Assembly: GCA_013393415.1 (NCBI GenBank)
Contig: JABXHI010000014.1
Coordinates: 1 to 52,537, forward strand
Length of the DNA: 52,537 bases
Direction: 5' to 3'
Source: Micrococcaceae bacterium
GTDB taxonomy: Bacteria; Actinomycetota; Actinomycetes; Actinomycetales; Micrococcaceae
Shown: positions 1 through 8,872 of the stretch, piece after piece
How the letters are laid out: each line of letters opens with the position of its first letter
How positions within the stretch are numbered: the first letter of the stretch is position 1
Translations under genes and position numbers: made by a program
Notes under the pieces: generated by a model
Database searches by the model: none
The model's input: only the letters and a program-made list of their open reading frames with translations
What the model was told of the DNA's origin: nothing

Positions 1-30
1 GGGAAGTTCCTTCGCATATTCGGGGTTGGT

Positions 31-1374
31 TTGCACTTCCATCGAAACGCGAGCTCCCCATGCCTGTCCTGTGCGACACGCCCGAACCAATCACCAATTT
101 CCGGTCCCTATCCGCGCAATCTCTTAGACGAACTCGGCCACGAAGAACTGGCCAACCTGCCCGATGCCGAGCAGTATACATTCCACGGCCTCCTGACGAT
201 CGATGAGCTCCAAGGCGGACTCATCTCATTTTCTGACTTATACGGCCAAGCCGTGGAACAACTCGAGCGTTTCGAGGGTTCAATCGATGCCATCGTGGGC
301 TACTGGGACTTCCCGGTGAGCATGTTGTTACCGCCGCTCTGCGAAAAATATGGGTTACGCTCCAAAAACCTTGAGGCCGTCGTCAAATGTGAACACAAAT
401 ACTGGAGCCGACTCGAACAACAAAAAGTAATCACCGAGTACCCGGGATTCGACCTGATCGATGTTGACGACCCACAAGCCCGTCTGCCTGACCACATGTC
501 ATATCCAGCATGGGTGAAGCCCATTAAATCCTTCTCTTCTGAGGGAGCACACCGTGTTGCAAACGACCAAGAACTCAAAGACGCCCTGGCCGAAGAACGT
601 GCTGCTGCCGAACGCGTCGGCACCGCATTCGATGAAGTGCTCGAGCAGCTCGAACTGCCCGCCGAGATCGCAGAGGTGTCCGGCGGCGCATACATGGTGG
701 AAGAAGCTGCCAGTGGCAAGCAATACACGGTGGAAGGGTATAGCTGGGGCGACCAAGTCGAAATTATCGGTGTGATTGATGCGCCGACTTATGAACACTC
801 CTCGAGCTTCCTGCAATACCTCTACCCCTCGGCACTGCCAGACGACGTGCAAACACGGATGACAGACGTCACCCGACGCATCATTGCATCGATCGGTCTG
901 ACAGACAGTACGTTCAATGTCGAATACTTCTGGGACGAACCGACACAACGGTTGAACTTACTCGAGATTAACACCCGGCATTCCCAATCACACGCCCCAC
1001 TGTTTCACAGTGTGGACGGTGTGACCAACCACGCGCCAATGGTCGATCTGGCCCTTGGAAACAAGCCACACATGCCCACCGGCGAAGGCGAATACCCGAT
1101 GGCCGCCAAATGGTTCTGGCGACGGTTCTCCGACGGTGACGTCCAAAGAGTCCCGACCGACGAAGAGGTCGCGACCATTGAAGCGCAGCACCCGGGCGTC
1201 ATCGTTGAAATCGCAGCACAAGAAGGCACCCGACTCTCTGACGCCGACAGCGAGGACAGTTACAGTTTTAGTCTCGCCGAGATCTTCACCGCCGGTGCGA
1301 ACGAAGACGAACTGCGACACCTCTATGACCAGTGTCGCGAAGCCCTCATATTTGAAATCGATGAAGTTGAATAA
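31..1374 (+). CDS. ATP-grasp superfamily ligase (5' end uncertain)
   Basis: Probable ATP-dependent carboxylate ligase of the ATP-grasp superfamily; substrate unknown. The middle and C-terminal parts fit the fold: a lysine-containing ATP-binding stretch (YPAWVKPIKSFSSEG, near residues 159-173), an acidic pair in YMVEEAASG, and a Mg-binding ExN motif in LLEINTRHSQSH near residue 318. The N-terminus is doubtful. The frame is open to the left window edge, the TTG at 31 has no ribosome site, and the first 25 or so residues look non-coding. A different frame starting at the ATG at 60 has more coding-like codon use up to about 105, so a frameshift or an upstream start is possible. The stop lies 8 nt before the next gene, whose site AAGGAG follows this stop directly, so the two are probably co-transcribed. 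Confidence 0.75.
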   Translation: MHFHRNASSPCLSCATRPNQSPISGPYPRNLLDELGHEELANLPDAEQYTFHGLLTIDELQGGLISFSDLYGQAVEQLERFEGSIDAIVGYWDFPVSMLLPPLCEKYGLRSKNLEAVVKCEHKYWSRLEQQKVITEYPGFDLIDVDDPQARLPDHMSYPAWVKPIKSFSSEGAHRVANDQELKDALAEERAAAERVGTAFDEVLEQLELPAEIAEVSGGAYMVEEAASGKQYTVEGYSWGDQVEIIGVIDAPTYEHSSSFLQYLYPSALPDDVQTRMTDVTRRIIASIGLTDSTFNVEYFWDEPTQRLNLLEINTRHSQSHAPLFHSVDGVTNHAPMVDLALGNKPHMPTGEGEYPMAAKWFWRRFSDGDVQRVPTDEEVATIEAQHPGVIVEIAAQEGTRLSDADSEDSYSFSLAEIFTAGANEDELRHLYDQCREALIFEIDEVE

Positions 1375-1382
1375 GGAGCCTC

Positions 1383-3419
1383 ATGCGCACCGTCACTTCC
1401 TTGCCGTATCCCGTCGAGGAAACGGAACACCTTTGGATTCCAATGTCCGATGGCACCCGATTGGCCGCGCGACTCTGGAAACCCGTATCAGCACAAGACG
1501 ATCCAGTGCCGGGTGTACTGGAGATGATCCCGTATCGCAAACGGGACCTGACTGCCAAGCGCGATTCGATTCACCATCCGTACATGGCTGGCCACGGTTA
1601 CGCCTGCTTGCGTGTTGATCTGCGCGGCTGCGGCGACTCCGAAGGCGTGCTGACCGACGAATACCTGCCCCAAGAACTCGACGACGTCGAAGAGGTGCTC
1701 GCCTGGATGCACGACCAGCCCTGGTGTACTGGTCGATCCGGCATCATGGGTATCTCCTGGGGCGGGTTCAACGGTCTCCAGGTGGCTGCACGACAGCCCA
1801 AAGGTTTAGACGCGGTCGTCACCGTGTGCTCGACCGATGATCGTTATACCGATGATGTGCACTACATGGGCGGACTGATGTTGACCGACAACCTGTCCTG
1901 GGCTTCAACCATGTTCTCCTATAATTCGAATCCGCCAGACCCTGCGATCGTGGGGGACCGGTGGCGTGAGATGTGGCAAGACCGCATTGAAAACAGTGGG
2001 CTGTGGTTAGAGAAATGGTTGCAGCACCAGCGCAAAGATGACTACTGGCGCCACGGCTCAATCAATGAGGACTACTCCGACGTGCAGGTCCCCGTCTTTG
2101 CGGCCAGCGGTTGGGCCGACGGCTACTCCAATGCGGTCTTCCGGCTGCTGGCGGGACTCGACACCCCAACCCGCGGTCTGATCGGACCCTGGAGCCACAA
2201 ATACCCGCATCTGGGTCAACCCGGTCCGGCCATAGGATTCTTACAAGAAGTCGTGGCCTGGTGGGATCATTGGCTCAAAGATGACAAAGACAATGGCGCG
2301 ATGGATGGCCCTGAGCTCGCGATCTGGATGCAAGACACCGTTGCCCCCGCGACCACGTACGAGCAACGCCCGGGACGGTGGGTCGGTGAGCGCAGTTGGC
2401 CCAGTCCGCGGATTGACTACACCCGTTATCCGCTGGGTCGGCACCGAATCCTGCGTCCAGAAACCACCCAGGATGACGTCCCCGCGTCACCTGAACTTAC
2501 GGTCGAGTCCCCGTTGTCCGTTGGGAAGTTTGGTGGCAAATGGTGTTCATATAACGCACCACCGGATATGCCCTACGACCAGCGTGAGGAAGACGGCGGG
2601 TCGATGATCTTTGACAGTGAGCCACTACCTGAGCGGCTCGAACTGTTGGGGTCGCCCGAGGTGGAGCTGTCGATTTCGGCCGATCAACCCGTAGCTATGG
2701 TCGCCGTTCGCCTTTCCGATGTTGCCCCAGATGACTCTGCCACACGCGTCAGCTACGGGGTACTGAATCTGAATCACTATGCGGGGTCCGATAACCCGCA
2801 GCCCCTAGAACCCGGTGCAGCGCAGCAGTTTAGAGTCCAGCTCAACGGGCTGGCACAGTCCTTTCCGGCGGGCCATCGTGTCAGGATTGCGGTGTCAACG
2901 TCATACTGGCCGGTGGTGTGGCCGTCCCCGGAGCCGGTGCGACTCACCATCGACCCAAATGAAAGCGCATTGGTTTTGCCCGTGCGCCCAATGGAGGCCG
3001 ATGATGAACTGACCCCGGTGTTCGGTGAACCAGAAGGTTCCCCGCCGTTGGAGACCACCCAGATCGAACCCGATGAACACGATTGGACCGTCAGTCGCAA
3101 TCTGGTGGATCTGACCGGAAAACTTGAAGTTGTCAAAGATCTCGGGGTGGTTCGGTTCGAAGACATTGACTTGGATGTCACCCGTCGCGCGGTCGAGCGC
3201 TATACGTTTGCCGATACCGATGTGAACTCGGTGCGCGGTGAAACCGAGTGGACCATGGGCTTCAGGCGAGGTGACTGGGACGCGCGCACCTACACCAAGA
3301 CCGTGTTGACATCGAGCCCCGAATCATTCCACATTTACGCTGAGTTGGACGCATATGAAGGCGAAATTCGGGTCGCGTCAAAGACCTGGAACACCAGGGT
3401 GCCCCGCGACTTTATCTAA
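1383..3419 (+). CDS. CocE/NonD family hydrolase (X-Pro dipeptidyl-peptidase S15 type)
   Basis: Serine hydrolase of the CocE/X-Pro dipeptidyl-peptidase S15 family, 678 residues, acting on an ester or peptide not predictable here. An alpha/beta-hydrolase core carries the nucleophile motif GISWGG (Ser125), the acid in GWADGYSN (Asp246) and the base in GPWSHKYP (His272). The C-terminal third, from about residue 400, has the beta-rich jelly-roll expected of the family (PEVELSISAD, PAGHRVRIAVSTSYWP). No signal peptide is visible, so it is probably cytoplasmic. The start ATG has AAGGAG 6-7 nt upstream, next to the stop of the ATP-grasp gene. A VOC-fold gene follows 12 nt downstream, so the three genes form a likely operon. 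Confidence 0.9.
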   Translation: MRTVTSLPYPVEETEHLWIPMSDGTRLAARLWKPVSAQDDPVPGVLEMIPYRKRDLTAKRDSIHHPYMAGHGYACLRVDLRGCGDSEGVLTDEYLPQELDDVEEVLAWMHDQPWCTGRSGIMGISWGGFNGLQVAARQPKGLDAVVTVCSTDDRYTDDVHYMGGLMLTDNLSWASTMFSYNSNPPDPAIVGDRWREMWQDRIENSGLWLEKWLQHQRKDDYWRHGSINEDYSDVQVPVFAASGWADGYSNAVFRLLAGLDTPTRGLIGPWSHKYPHLGQPGPAIGFLQEVVAWWDHWLKDDKDNGAMDGPELAIWMQDTVAPATTYEQRPGRWVGERSWPSPRIDYTRYPLGRHRILRPETTQDDVPASPELTVESPLSVGKFGGKWCSYNAPPDMPYDQREEDGGSMIFDSEPLPERLELLGSPEVELSISADQPVAMVAVRLSDVAPDDSATRVSYGVLNLNHYAGSDNPQPLEPGAAQQFRVQLNGLAQSFPAGHRVRIAVSTSYWPVVWPSPEPVRLTIDPNESALVLPVRPMEADDELTPVFGEPEGSPPLETTQIEPDEHDWTVSRNLVDLTGKLEVVKDLGVVRFEDIDLDVTRRAVERYTFADTDVNSVRGETEWTMGFRRGDWDARTYTKTVLTSSPESFHIYAELDAYEGEIRVASKTWNTRVPRDFI

Positions 3420-3431
3420 TAAGGAGCCCCT

Positions 3432-3821
3432 ATGGAGATTTTGAGTAGCCGCATCTTGCTGCGACCACAAGACCCGGCCCGTACCCAGGCGTTCTATCGA
3501 GATACCCTCGGTCTGGCCATCCACCGTGAATTTGGCCCGCCCGACAGTCCGGGCATGGTCTTCTTCTGCGGCAATGGGTTGCTCGAAGTCTCGGGGCACG
3601 CCGCCAGCAACGCTGGCCCAGCCCACATGTCGTTGTGGATGCAGGTGAGGGATGTCGCTGCCGAATATCAGCGACTTGACGCCGCTGGTGTGACGACGTT
3701 GCGGGAGCCGCGCACCGAATTTTGGGGACTCATGGAAGCCTGGATTGCCGACCCCGATGGCATCGAGATCGTGCTCGTCCAGATTCCACAGGACCACCCG
3801 CTGCGTCGTGACCAGCGCTGA
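3432..3821 (+). CDS. VOC family protein (glyoxalase/bleomycin-resistance fold)
   Basis: A 129-residue protein with two beta-alpha-beta-beta-beta modules typical of the vicinal oxygen chelate superfamily. Family-like features are RILLRPQDPARTQAFYRDTLGL at the N-terminus, the glutamate in GLLEVSG, and the closing WIADPDGIEIVLVQ. VOC proteins include glyoxalases, dioxygenases and antibiotic-binding proteins; this one cannot be assigned a substrate. It starts at ATG 3432 with AAGGAG 6 nt upstream, 12 nt after the CocE-type hydrolase, so it is probably the last gene of that operon. It converges with the kinase gene on the other strand. Confidence 0.85.
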   Translation: MEILSSRILLRPQDPARTQAFYRDTLGLAIHREFGPPDSPGMVFFCGNGLLEVSGHAASNAGPAHMSLWMQVRDVAAEYQRLDAAGVTTLREPRTEFWGLMEAWIADPDGIEIVLVQIPQDHPLRRDQR

Positions 3822-3853
3822 CGTCTGTTGTGTCGCAGCGACCCGTACGGGAT

Positions 3854-4678
3854 CTACTGCGTCCTGCGCAGTCCACCCTGCCACATGATGTCATACGGCG
3901 TCGCAGCTTCGACGCGCTGCGTGATCCCGGCGGTCACAAAATCTTTGGCACGTTCCGCGGCTTCCAGCGCGGTGCGACCCTTGGCCAATTCAGCGGTCAC
4001 GGCCGCGGCCAATGAGCAGCCAGCGCCGGAGACGGCGTGATTGCCAATCTTGGGTACACTGAGCACCTCGAGATGTGAGCCGTCATAGAACACATCCACG
4101 GCTTCGGGGCCATCGAGACGAATACCGCCTTTGGCCAACACCGCGGTCCCGGCTGTGTCATAAATCTTGCGGGCGGCATCCTTGAGTTCATCGAGATTGG
4201 TGATGCTCATGCCGGAAAGCTGCTCGGCCTCAAAATGGTTTGGCGTCGTCACCGTGGCAAGCGGTAGCAGCTTGGACTTGAGCGCTTCGTCGGTGTCTTG
4301 CGCTGCGCCAGGCTCTTGGCCCTTACAGATCAGCACCGGATCCAGCACAATATTCTGCCACTGTTGGGATTGCAGGGCGTTAGCAACGACCTCGATGGTC
4401 TCGACCGAGCCCATCATGCCCAGTTTGACGGTGTCGAGTTGACCGGTGAAGTTCGCCTGAATGGCCTCCAGCTGGTTTTCGAGCACATCCGGCGCCACGC
4501 GGGTCAGACGGTGGTTCCAATCATCGTTCGGGTCAAACGCGACAATGCAGGTCAAGGCGGCAGCACCATAGGTGCCGAGTTCTTGGAAGGTTCGCAGGTC
4601 GGCTTGCGCGCCGGCGCCACCGGTGGCTTCGGACCCGGCGATGGTCAGGGTTACTGCTGGTGAATGAATGCTATACAT
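3854..4678 (-). CDS. pdxK: Pyridoxine/pyridoxal kinase of the ThiD-like family (PdxK)
   Basis: Probable B6-vitamer kinase that phosphorylates pyridoxine, pyridoxal or pyridoxamine with ATP. The 274-residue protein has the ThiD fold: AGSEATGGAGAQADL at residues 14-28 (substrate lid), VAFDPNDDWNH at 46-56, LDPVLICKG at 112-120 and SGAGCSL at 217-223. The catalytic position is Cys221 in GAGC. As in Bacillus subtilis PdxK, and unlike most HMP-P kinases, this points to B6 rather than thiamine precursors. ThiD (hydroxymethylpyrimidine kinase) is the alternative. No thi genes lie nearby. It appears to be a single-gene unit, convergent with the VOC gene. Confidence 0.8.
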   Translation of the reverse strand: MYSIHSPAVTLTIAGSEATGGAGAQADLRTFQELGTYGAAALTCIVAFDPNDDWNHRLTRVAPDVLENQLEAIQANFTGQLDTVKLGMMGSVETIEVVANALQSQQWQNIVLDPVLICKGQEPGAAQDTDEALKSKLLPLATVTTPNHFEAEQLSGMSITNLDELKDAARKIYDTAGTAVLAKGGIRLDGPEAVDVFYDGSHLEVLSVPKIGNHAVSGAGCSLAAAVTAELAKGRTALEAAERAKDFVTAGITQRVEAATPYDIMWQGGLRRTQ

Positions 4679-4733
4679 GCACCCATCATATATGGCCTAG
4701 GCCAATGTTCGCATGTCGTGATGTCACAAGTCG

Positions 4734-5213
4734 TCAGACATTCTCATCGATCGTATCCGGTTCGATCACGTGGACAAATGAGGTTGCCGCCCAACGCCCA
4801 AGGGCCATCAAAATTGCAGCGGGGAAACCGATGATCGGAATCAACAGCGGGATGAGTCCTTCGCCGCCGCTCGTCAGGACGGTCAGACCATAGAGCATCC
4901 CGATGATGGCGTAGGCCAGGATGTGGATTGATTGGTTCAACTGATGCCGCAGCAGCCAGTTCGTCAGCAGTGCCAACGGTAAACCGAGCACGAGACCGGA
5001 CAGACCCACCAACGTCAACAATGGCGTGAGGTCACCCACCGTGTCCGCCAGCGGCATGAGGTTGAGAATCACCACGATGCCGGCCATCAAAATGTTGGGC
5101 ACCAACCAGGCCAATAGGAAACCGTAGATCGACATCGACAGCCGAGTCTTGGGGTCGGTGTTTTTGCGCCGCTTCGGTGCGGAATCGTATTTCTCTGGGA
5201 CAGGTGTGGTCAC
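4734..5213 (-). CDS. Small four-helix membrane protein of unknown function
   Basis: A 159-residue protein I do not recognise. A basic N-terminus (PKRRKNTDPKTR) is followed by about four predicted transmembrane segments, from MSIYGFLLAW onward, LTPLLTLVGLSGLVLGL, HILAYAIIGMLYGL and GLIPLLIPIIGFPAAIL, and a short acidic tail ending TIDENV. I chose the GTG at 5211-5213 because GAAGG sits 8 nt upstream on the minus strand. The open frame continues much further to the right, but that part overlaps the divergent MFS gene and is not credible. An ATG at 5135 is a shorter alternative start. It is divergent from the MFS transporter across about 80 bp. Confidence 0.7.
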   Translation of the reverse strand: MTTPVPEKYDSAPKRRKNTDPKTRLSMSIYGFLLAWLVPNILMAGIVVILNLMPLADTVGDLTPLLTLVGLSGLVLGLPLALLTNWLLRHQLNQSIHILAYAIIGMLYGLTVLTSGGEGLIPLLIPIIGFPAAILMALGRWAATSFVHVIEPDTIDENV

Positions 5214-5292
5214 AATGGGGCCTTCAATCGAATGCTTCAGGTTTGGTCTTAGTCTAGTGTTTTTTCGCACAGCCCGAGTAGGCTTTGTGGTT

Positions 5293-6531
5293 ATGGCAAC
5301 AACGGCGGTGGGTGCACGGGCATGGCCCGTGGTGGTGGTGACGGGAATTCTCGCAGCCATGCACGTCTGGAAACTTCCCTCTGCCCTGGAATTTATTCGA
5401 GCCGACCTCGGCATCAGCCTGGTTGCCTCCGGCGCGCTGGTCGGCGTGGTGCAGATGGCCGGTGGGCTCGGCGGCCTAGCCGCTTCGGTTGTGGCAGAAC
5501 GTATCGGGGCCAAATATACGGTGGTCGTCGGCATGCTCTGTGCGGGCCTCGCATCGGTTGCGGGCGGTTTCGCAGTCAATGCTGGATGGTTGATGACGAC
5601 GCGCGCCATCGAGGGCGTGGGCTTTATTCTCGTCACGGTCGCCGCTCCTGCGATGGTGCGTGCGCTGGCCCCGTCCGACAAAGTCAATGCCGCGATGGGC
5701 TGGTGGGGCGGCTTTCAAGGCACCGCACTCTTTCTCGGCGTTGGCATCTCTGCGGTATTACTCAACGCCACTGATATCACCTGGCATACGTGGTGGTTCA
5801 TCATGGGCGGGGTGACACTCGCCTTCATCCCGGTTGTGCTGCGCAACGTACCCGCCGATGCACCAGGCGTCGTCAACATGACCCGCATCAAACGCGTCAT
5901 TATCTCGTCGGTTCGTACCCCGTTGCCGTGGGCGCTGGGGATCATCTTTGCGTCCTACACCCTGCAATGGGGTGCGGTGCTGAGTTTTCTCCCCACAATT
6001 TTCGGCGAGGTAACCTTGGCCTCCGCGATCGATGTGGCCATCATCATCGGTATCGCAACCGCGATTGTCGGTGGGCTCAATGGGATCGCGAACGTCGTGA
6101 CCGGTCTGCTGCTGCAACGCGGCCATCCACCGCGCCGACTGCTGGTCATCGGGTTGGCCACGATGGCCATCACCTCCACGGTGGTGTTCGCCCCAGATTG
6201 GAGCACCGTGCCAGGCAACATCGTGTGGGCACTACTGGCCGCAGGTGTGTTCTCTTTTGCTGGCGCCCTGGTCCCGACGACCGTGACGCGACAAGCCGTC
6301 GACATTGCGCCACCGGGTGGCTCACCGGCCGCAGTCATCGGGCTGATCACCCAAATGTTCAACCTCGCGAACTTTTTCGGGCCCGTTGTGCTGTCGGCCA
6401 TTGCTTCGGCGGCCGATGGTTGGCACCTTTCCTGGACCATGACCGTCACGGCTTCGGTCATCGGCATGGCCATGACCCTGGTCTTTGTGCCCCGCGGCGT
6501 CGACCCATTCAAAACCAACGGCCAGTCTTGA
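5293..6531 (+). CDS. MFS transporter (CynX/NimT-like)
   Basis: Inner-membrane major facilitator superfamily carrier, 412 residues, with about 12 hydrophobic segments. The loop after the second segment reads ERIGAKYTVVVG, and RAIEGVGF corresponds to the conserved R-x3-G of helix 4. Overall character resembles CynX/NimT-type permeases; the substrate is unknown. I start it at ATG 5293, because the extra 48 residues of the longer frame are unlike a transporter N-terminus and overlap the divergent gene. A TAGGCT hexamer 8 nt before the ATG could be a -10 box for a nearly leaderless message. No substrate-specific neighbour is evident. Confidence 0.85.
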   Translation: MATTAVGARAWPVVVVTGILAAMHVWKLPSALEFIRADLGISLVASGALVGVVQMAGGLGGLAASVVAERIGAKYTVVVGMLCAGLASVAGGFAVNAGWLMTTRAIEGVGFILVTVAAPAMVRALAPSDKVNAAMGWWGGFQGTALFLGVGISAVLLNATDITWHTWWFIMGGVTLAFIPVVLRNVPADAPGVVNMTRIKRVIISSVRTPLPWALGIIFASYTLQWGAVLSFLPTIFGEVTLASAIDVAIIIGIATAIVGGLNGIANVVTGLLLQRGHPPRRLLVIGLATMAITSTVVFAPDWSTVPGNIVWALLAAGVFSFAGALVPTTVTRQAVDIAPPGGSPAAVIGLITQMFNLANFFGPVVLSAIASAADGWHLSWTMTVTASVIGMAMTLVFVPRGVDPFKTNGQS

Positions 6532-6639
6532 TTACAATATCCATGAACCATTTCAACGCCAGCTGGGGCAGCAGCTGAGGACGGGGCCGTCGAGGCCGTG
6601 ACACCGTCGCGAGACAACGTTTGTACGAAGGACGATTTC

Positions 6640-7335
6640 GTGACTGAAACAACCCATGCCAACCAGCCGAGTGGCAACTATGCCCCGGTTGGCACCCACA
6701 TTTACCCGGTCCTGTTTGCCATCATGGCCGTGGTGCTGATCCTGTCAAACATCGGTGCTGCCAAAGGGGTCCAGTTCGGGCCGCTTTTGACCGACGGCGG
6801 CTTCTTCCTCTTTCCAGTGGCCTACATCGTCGGCGACATCATCTCCGAGGTCTACGGGTTCAAAGCCTCCCGCAGGGTCATCTACTCGACCTTCATACTG
6901 TCTGCGTTCGCCTCGCTGACCTACTGGATCATTATCGTCTTGCCGCCGGCCGAATTTTACGATGGTCAAGAGGCTCTGGTCAGGACGCTCGGGCCGGTCC
7001 CGCTGATCGTATTGGCCTCCCTGGTCGGTTTTCTCATGGGCCAACTGTCGAACGCGTGGATTATGGTGGCGATGAAACGCCGCAGCGGAGAACGGTATCT
7101 CTTTGGGCGCATCGCCGTGTCCACCCTGGTCGGAGAACTCTTAGACACCATCGCGTTTTCGGCCATCGCTGCAACGGTGATCGGCATCGAAACCTTTGGC
7201 CAATACCTCGTCTTCGTGCTGATCGGGTGGGTTTGGAAATTCATGGTCGAAATCGTGCTGGCCCCCGTCACCATGTGGATTATCCGCAAAATCAAAACCG
7301 CCGAGCCCAATTATGGTGTGCTCACCGATGCCTAA
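6640..7335 (+). CDS. yhhQ: Queuosine precursor transporter (YhhQ/DUF165, VUT family)
   Basis: Inner-membrane transporter of the YhhQ (DUF165) family, known in Escherichia coli to import queuosine precursors such as preQ0 and preQ1. The 231-residue protein has about six transmembrane segments and the family features NIGAAKGVQ, FPVAYIVGDIISEVYGF, GELLDTIAFS and WKFMVEIVLAP. I start it at GTG 6640, with GAAGGAC about 7 nt upstream; the longer frame from 6598 adds 14 unlikely residues. The tgt gene lies about 2 kb away on the other strand, so importer and tRNA-inserting enzyme are close together. No preQ1 riboswitch consensus is visible upstream. Confidence 0.88.
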   Translation: MTETTHANQPSGNYAPVGTHIYPVLFAIMAVVLILSNIGAAKGVQFGPLLTDGGFFLFPVAYIVGDIISEVYGFKASRRVIYSTFILSAFASLTYWIIIVLPPAEFYDGQEALVRTLGPVPLIVLASLVGFLMGQLSNAWIMVAMKRRSGERYLFGRIAVSTLVGELLDTIAFSAIAATVIGIETFGQYLVFVLIGWVWKFMVEIVLAPVTMWIIRKIKTAEPNYGVLTDA

Positions 7336-7398
7336 TACTACGTAATATGTCATGTCACTTTGCCGAGGCGTCGCGAATGTGGTTAGCTAAGTCACCAG

Positions 7399-7516
7399 AA
7401 TCACGAGTGCTGATCTTCTAAGCCCTGGCTGATCAGCCAGCAACCCTCTTGCCTATAGTGGGGTGCTCCAGGTGATGATTCGGCTGAGTCCAACCGTTCT
7501 CAGCAAGTATGGCGCC
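7399..7516 (+). promoter_or_regulatory. SAM-IV riboswitch
   Basis: Matches the actinobacterial SAM-IV class. P1 pairs AATCA (7399-7403) with TGATT (7476-7480). P2 pairs GCTGATC (7409-7415) with GATCAGC (7431-7437) around an AGCCCTGGC-containing loop. The conserved CAGCAACCCTC (7439-7449) and GGGGTGCTCC (7460-7469) are followed by AGGTGATGA. A downstream CTCAGCAAG element (7499-7507) is in the position of the 3' pseudoknot region. SAM-IV binds S-adenosylmethionine and represses the downstream gene, here the monooxygenase starting 50 nt later. Confidence 0.9.
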
Positions 7517-7566
7517 GCACGTGGACGACGTTCTGCCGACGCCACGATCATCTGTAGGAGTCTGAC

Positions 7567-8841
7567 ATGACACAGACCGTTGCTACACCCGTCGTCAACA
7601 GTACCGACGCGACCATCGCCGAACTCTGGGAGCAGCTGGACCCGGTATTCGATGACATTCTGGCCTCCGCACCAACCCGCGATGCCGCCGGCGGCATCGA
7701 TACGGCACCGGTTGAAAAGCTTCGCGCAGCCGGCTTTACGCGGTTACGCGTCCCGCAAGCCTATGGCGGGTACGGTCTGTCGCTGCCGCAAGCCTATACA
7801 TTCTTCGTCGCGCTCGCCGCCGCCGATTCCAACCTTGCCCAAGCCCTCCGTGCGCACTGGAGTTTCGTTGAGGACGTCTTGAGCCGCACCGATGAACACG
7901 CAGCGTTCATCCACCGGTGGCTCACCCGATTGGGTGCCGGTGACATCATTGGCAACGCCATTACCGAACGCGGCAACGCACACGGTACCACCGCAACGCG
8001 ACTGACACATCATGACGGTCAGTGGAAACTCGATGGCACCAAATACTATTCGACCGGCACCGGGTATGCGGATTGGATTGCTGTGGCAGCCACCGGAGAC
8101 GACGACGAGCCGGTCTCATTGGCCCTGCCTGCCGATGCCTCCGGGGTGCACATCGTTGATGACTGGGATGGTTTCGGGCAGCGGCTCACCGCCTCGGGGA
8201 CGACTACGTTCAGCGACGTAACCGTTGATGCAACAGAGATTTTCCCGGCCGGTCTCGGGCTGGAATCGGGGGATCGCACGGCCTATGGTCAGGCCGCCTG
8301 GCAAACCGTGCATCTGGCCACCCTGGTCGGCATCGCCAAAGCTGTGCTGCGCGACGGTACCGCCTACGTCCAGAGCCGGACTCGCACGTTCAGCCACGGT
8401 GCAGCGGGTACAGTGCGTTATGATCCGCAAGTGCTGCAGTTACTGGGCGAGCTCAGTGCGCAGGTCGCTGGAATCGAAACCATCTTCCACGCGATTCCAC
8501 CGGTGCTAGCCGAACACTTTGCTGCCCATGCCGCCGGTGACCAGGTACCCGAAGCCGCCATCGATGAGTTGTATGCGCAGGTGTATCAGGCCCAACAGGT
8601 CATCGCCCCGGTCACGCTCGAAGTGGCAACCAAGATTTTTGAAGTTGGTGGCGCGTCCGCAACATCGCAGGCCCGGGCTTTCGACCGCCACTGGCGCAAC
8701 GCCCGGGTGCTGGCCAGCCACAACCCGCTGATCTATCGGGCGCGCATTCTCGGCGACTACCTGGTCAATGGTGTTTCACCGGAACGAAAATACACGGTGG
8801 GCCAAGCAGAGTCCTCACGTCCTGGGTCGGGATCCTCTTGA
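7567..8841 (+). CDS. DszC/SfnB-like flavin-dependent monooxygenase (acyl-CoA dehydrogenase fold)
   Basis: A 424-residue acyl-CoA dehydrogenase-fold protein closest in character to SfnB and DszC, reduced-flavin monooxygenases that act on organosulfur compounds. Family-like features are LRAAGFTRLRVPQAYGGYG near residue 40, the middle-domain GTKYYSTGTGYADW near 158, and RHWRNARVLASHNPL near 378. The usual dehydrogenase glutamate base is not evident. It starts at ATG 7567 with AGGAG 6 nt upstream. The SAM-IV riboswitch just upstream implies expression when S-adenosylmethionine is low, which fits sulfur scavenging. No flavin reductase is next to it, so reduced flavin must come from elsewhere. The exact substrate is unknown; a sulfone or similar compound is inference. 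Confidence 0.85.
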   Translation: MTQTVATPVVNSTDATIAELWEQLDPVFDDILASAPTRDAAGGIDTAPVEKLRAAGFTRLRVPQAYGGYGLSLPQAYTFFVALAAADSNLAQALRAHWSFVEDVLSRTDEHAAFIHRWLTRLGAGDIIGNAITERGNAHGTTATRLTHHDGQWKLDGTKYYSTGTGYADWIAVAATGDDDEPVSLALPADASGVHIVDDWDGFGQRLTASGTTTFSDVTVDATEIFPAGLGLESGDRTAYGQAAWQTVHLATLVGIAKAVLRDGTAYVQSRTRTFSHGAAGTVRYDPQVLQLLGELSAQVAGIETIFHAIPPVLAEHFAAHAAGDQVPEAAIDELYAQVYQAQQVIAPVTLEVATKIFEVGGASATSQARAFDRHWRNARVLASHNPLIYRARILGDYLVNGVSPERKYTVGQAESSRPGSGSS

Positions 8842-8866
8842 CTTCCTGCATGGCCAGGGCCATTCT
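8838..8866 (+). promoter_or_regulatory. Candidate sigma-70-type promoter of the SRPBCC gene (leaderless)
   Basis: TTGACT (8838-8843), a 17-nt spacer and CATTCT (8861-8866). Six bases then separate the -10 box from ATG 8873, so transcription would begin at the start codon itself. There is no ribosome-binding site in front of that ATG. The -35 box lies inside the 3' end of the upstream monooxygenase gene. Confidence 0.5.
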
Positions 8867-8872
8867 GTAGCA

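Noticed and set aside
5214..5687. Long N-terminal extension of the small membrane protein gene at 4734
   Set aside because: It lies antisense to the MFS gene, has no ribosome site, and its composition is that of an out-of-frame reading.
6532..6639. Possible preQ1 riboswitch upstream of the queuosine-precursor importer
   Set aside because: Only an unspecific hairpin (CAGCTG pair) is present; no preQ1-I, -II or -III consensus could be found.
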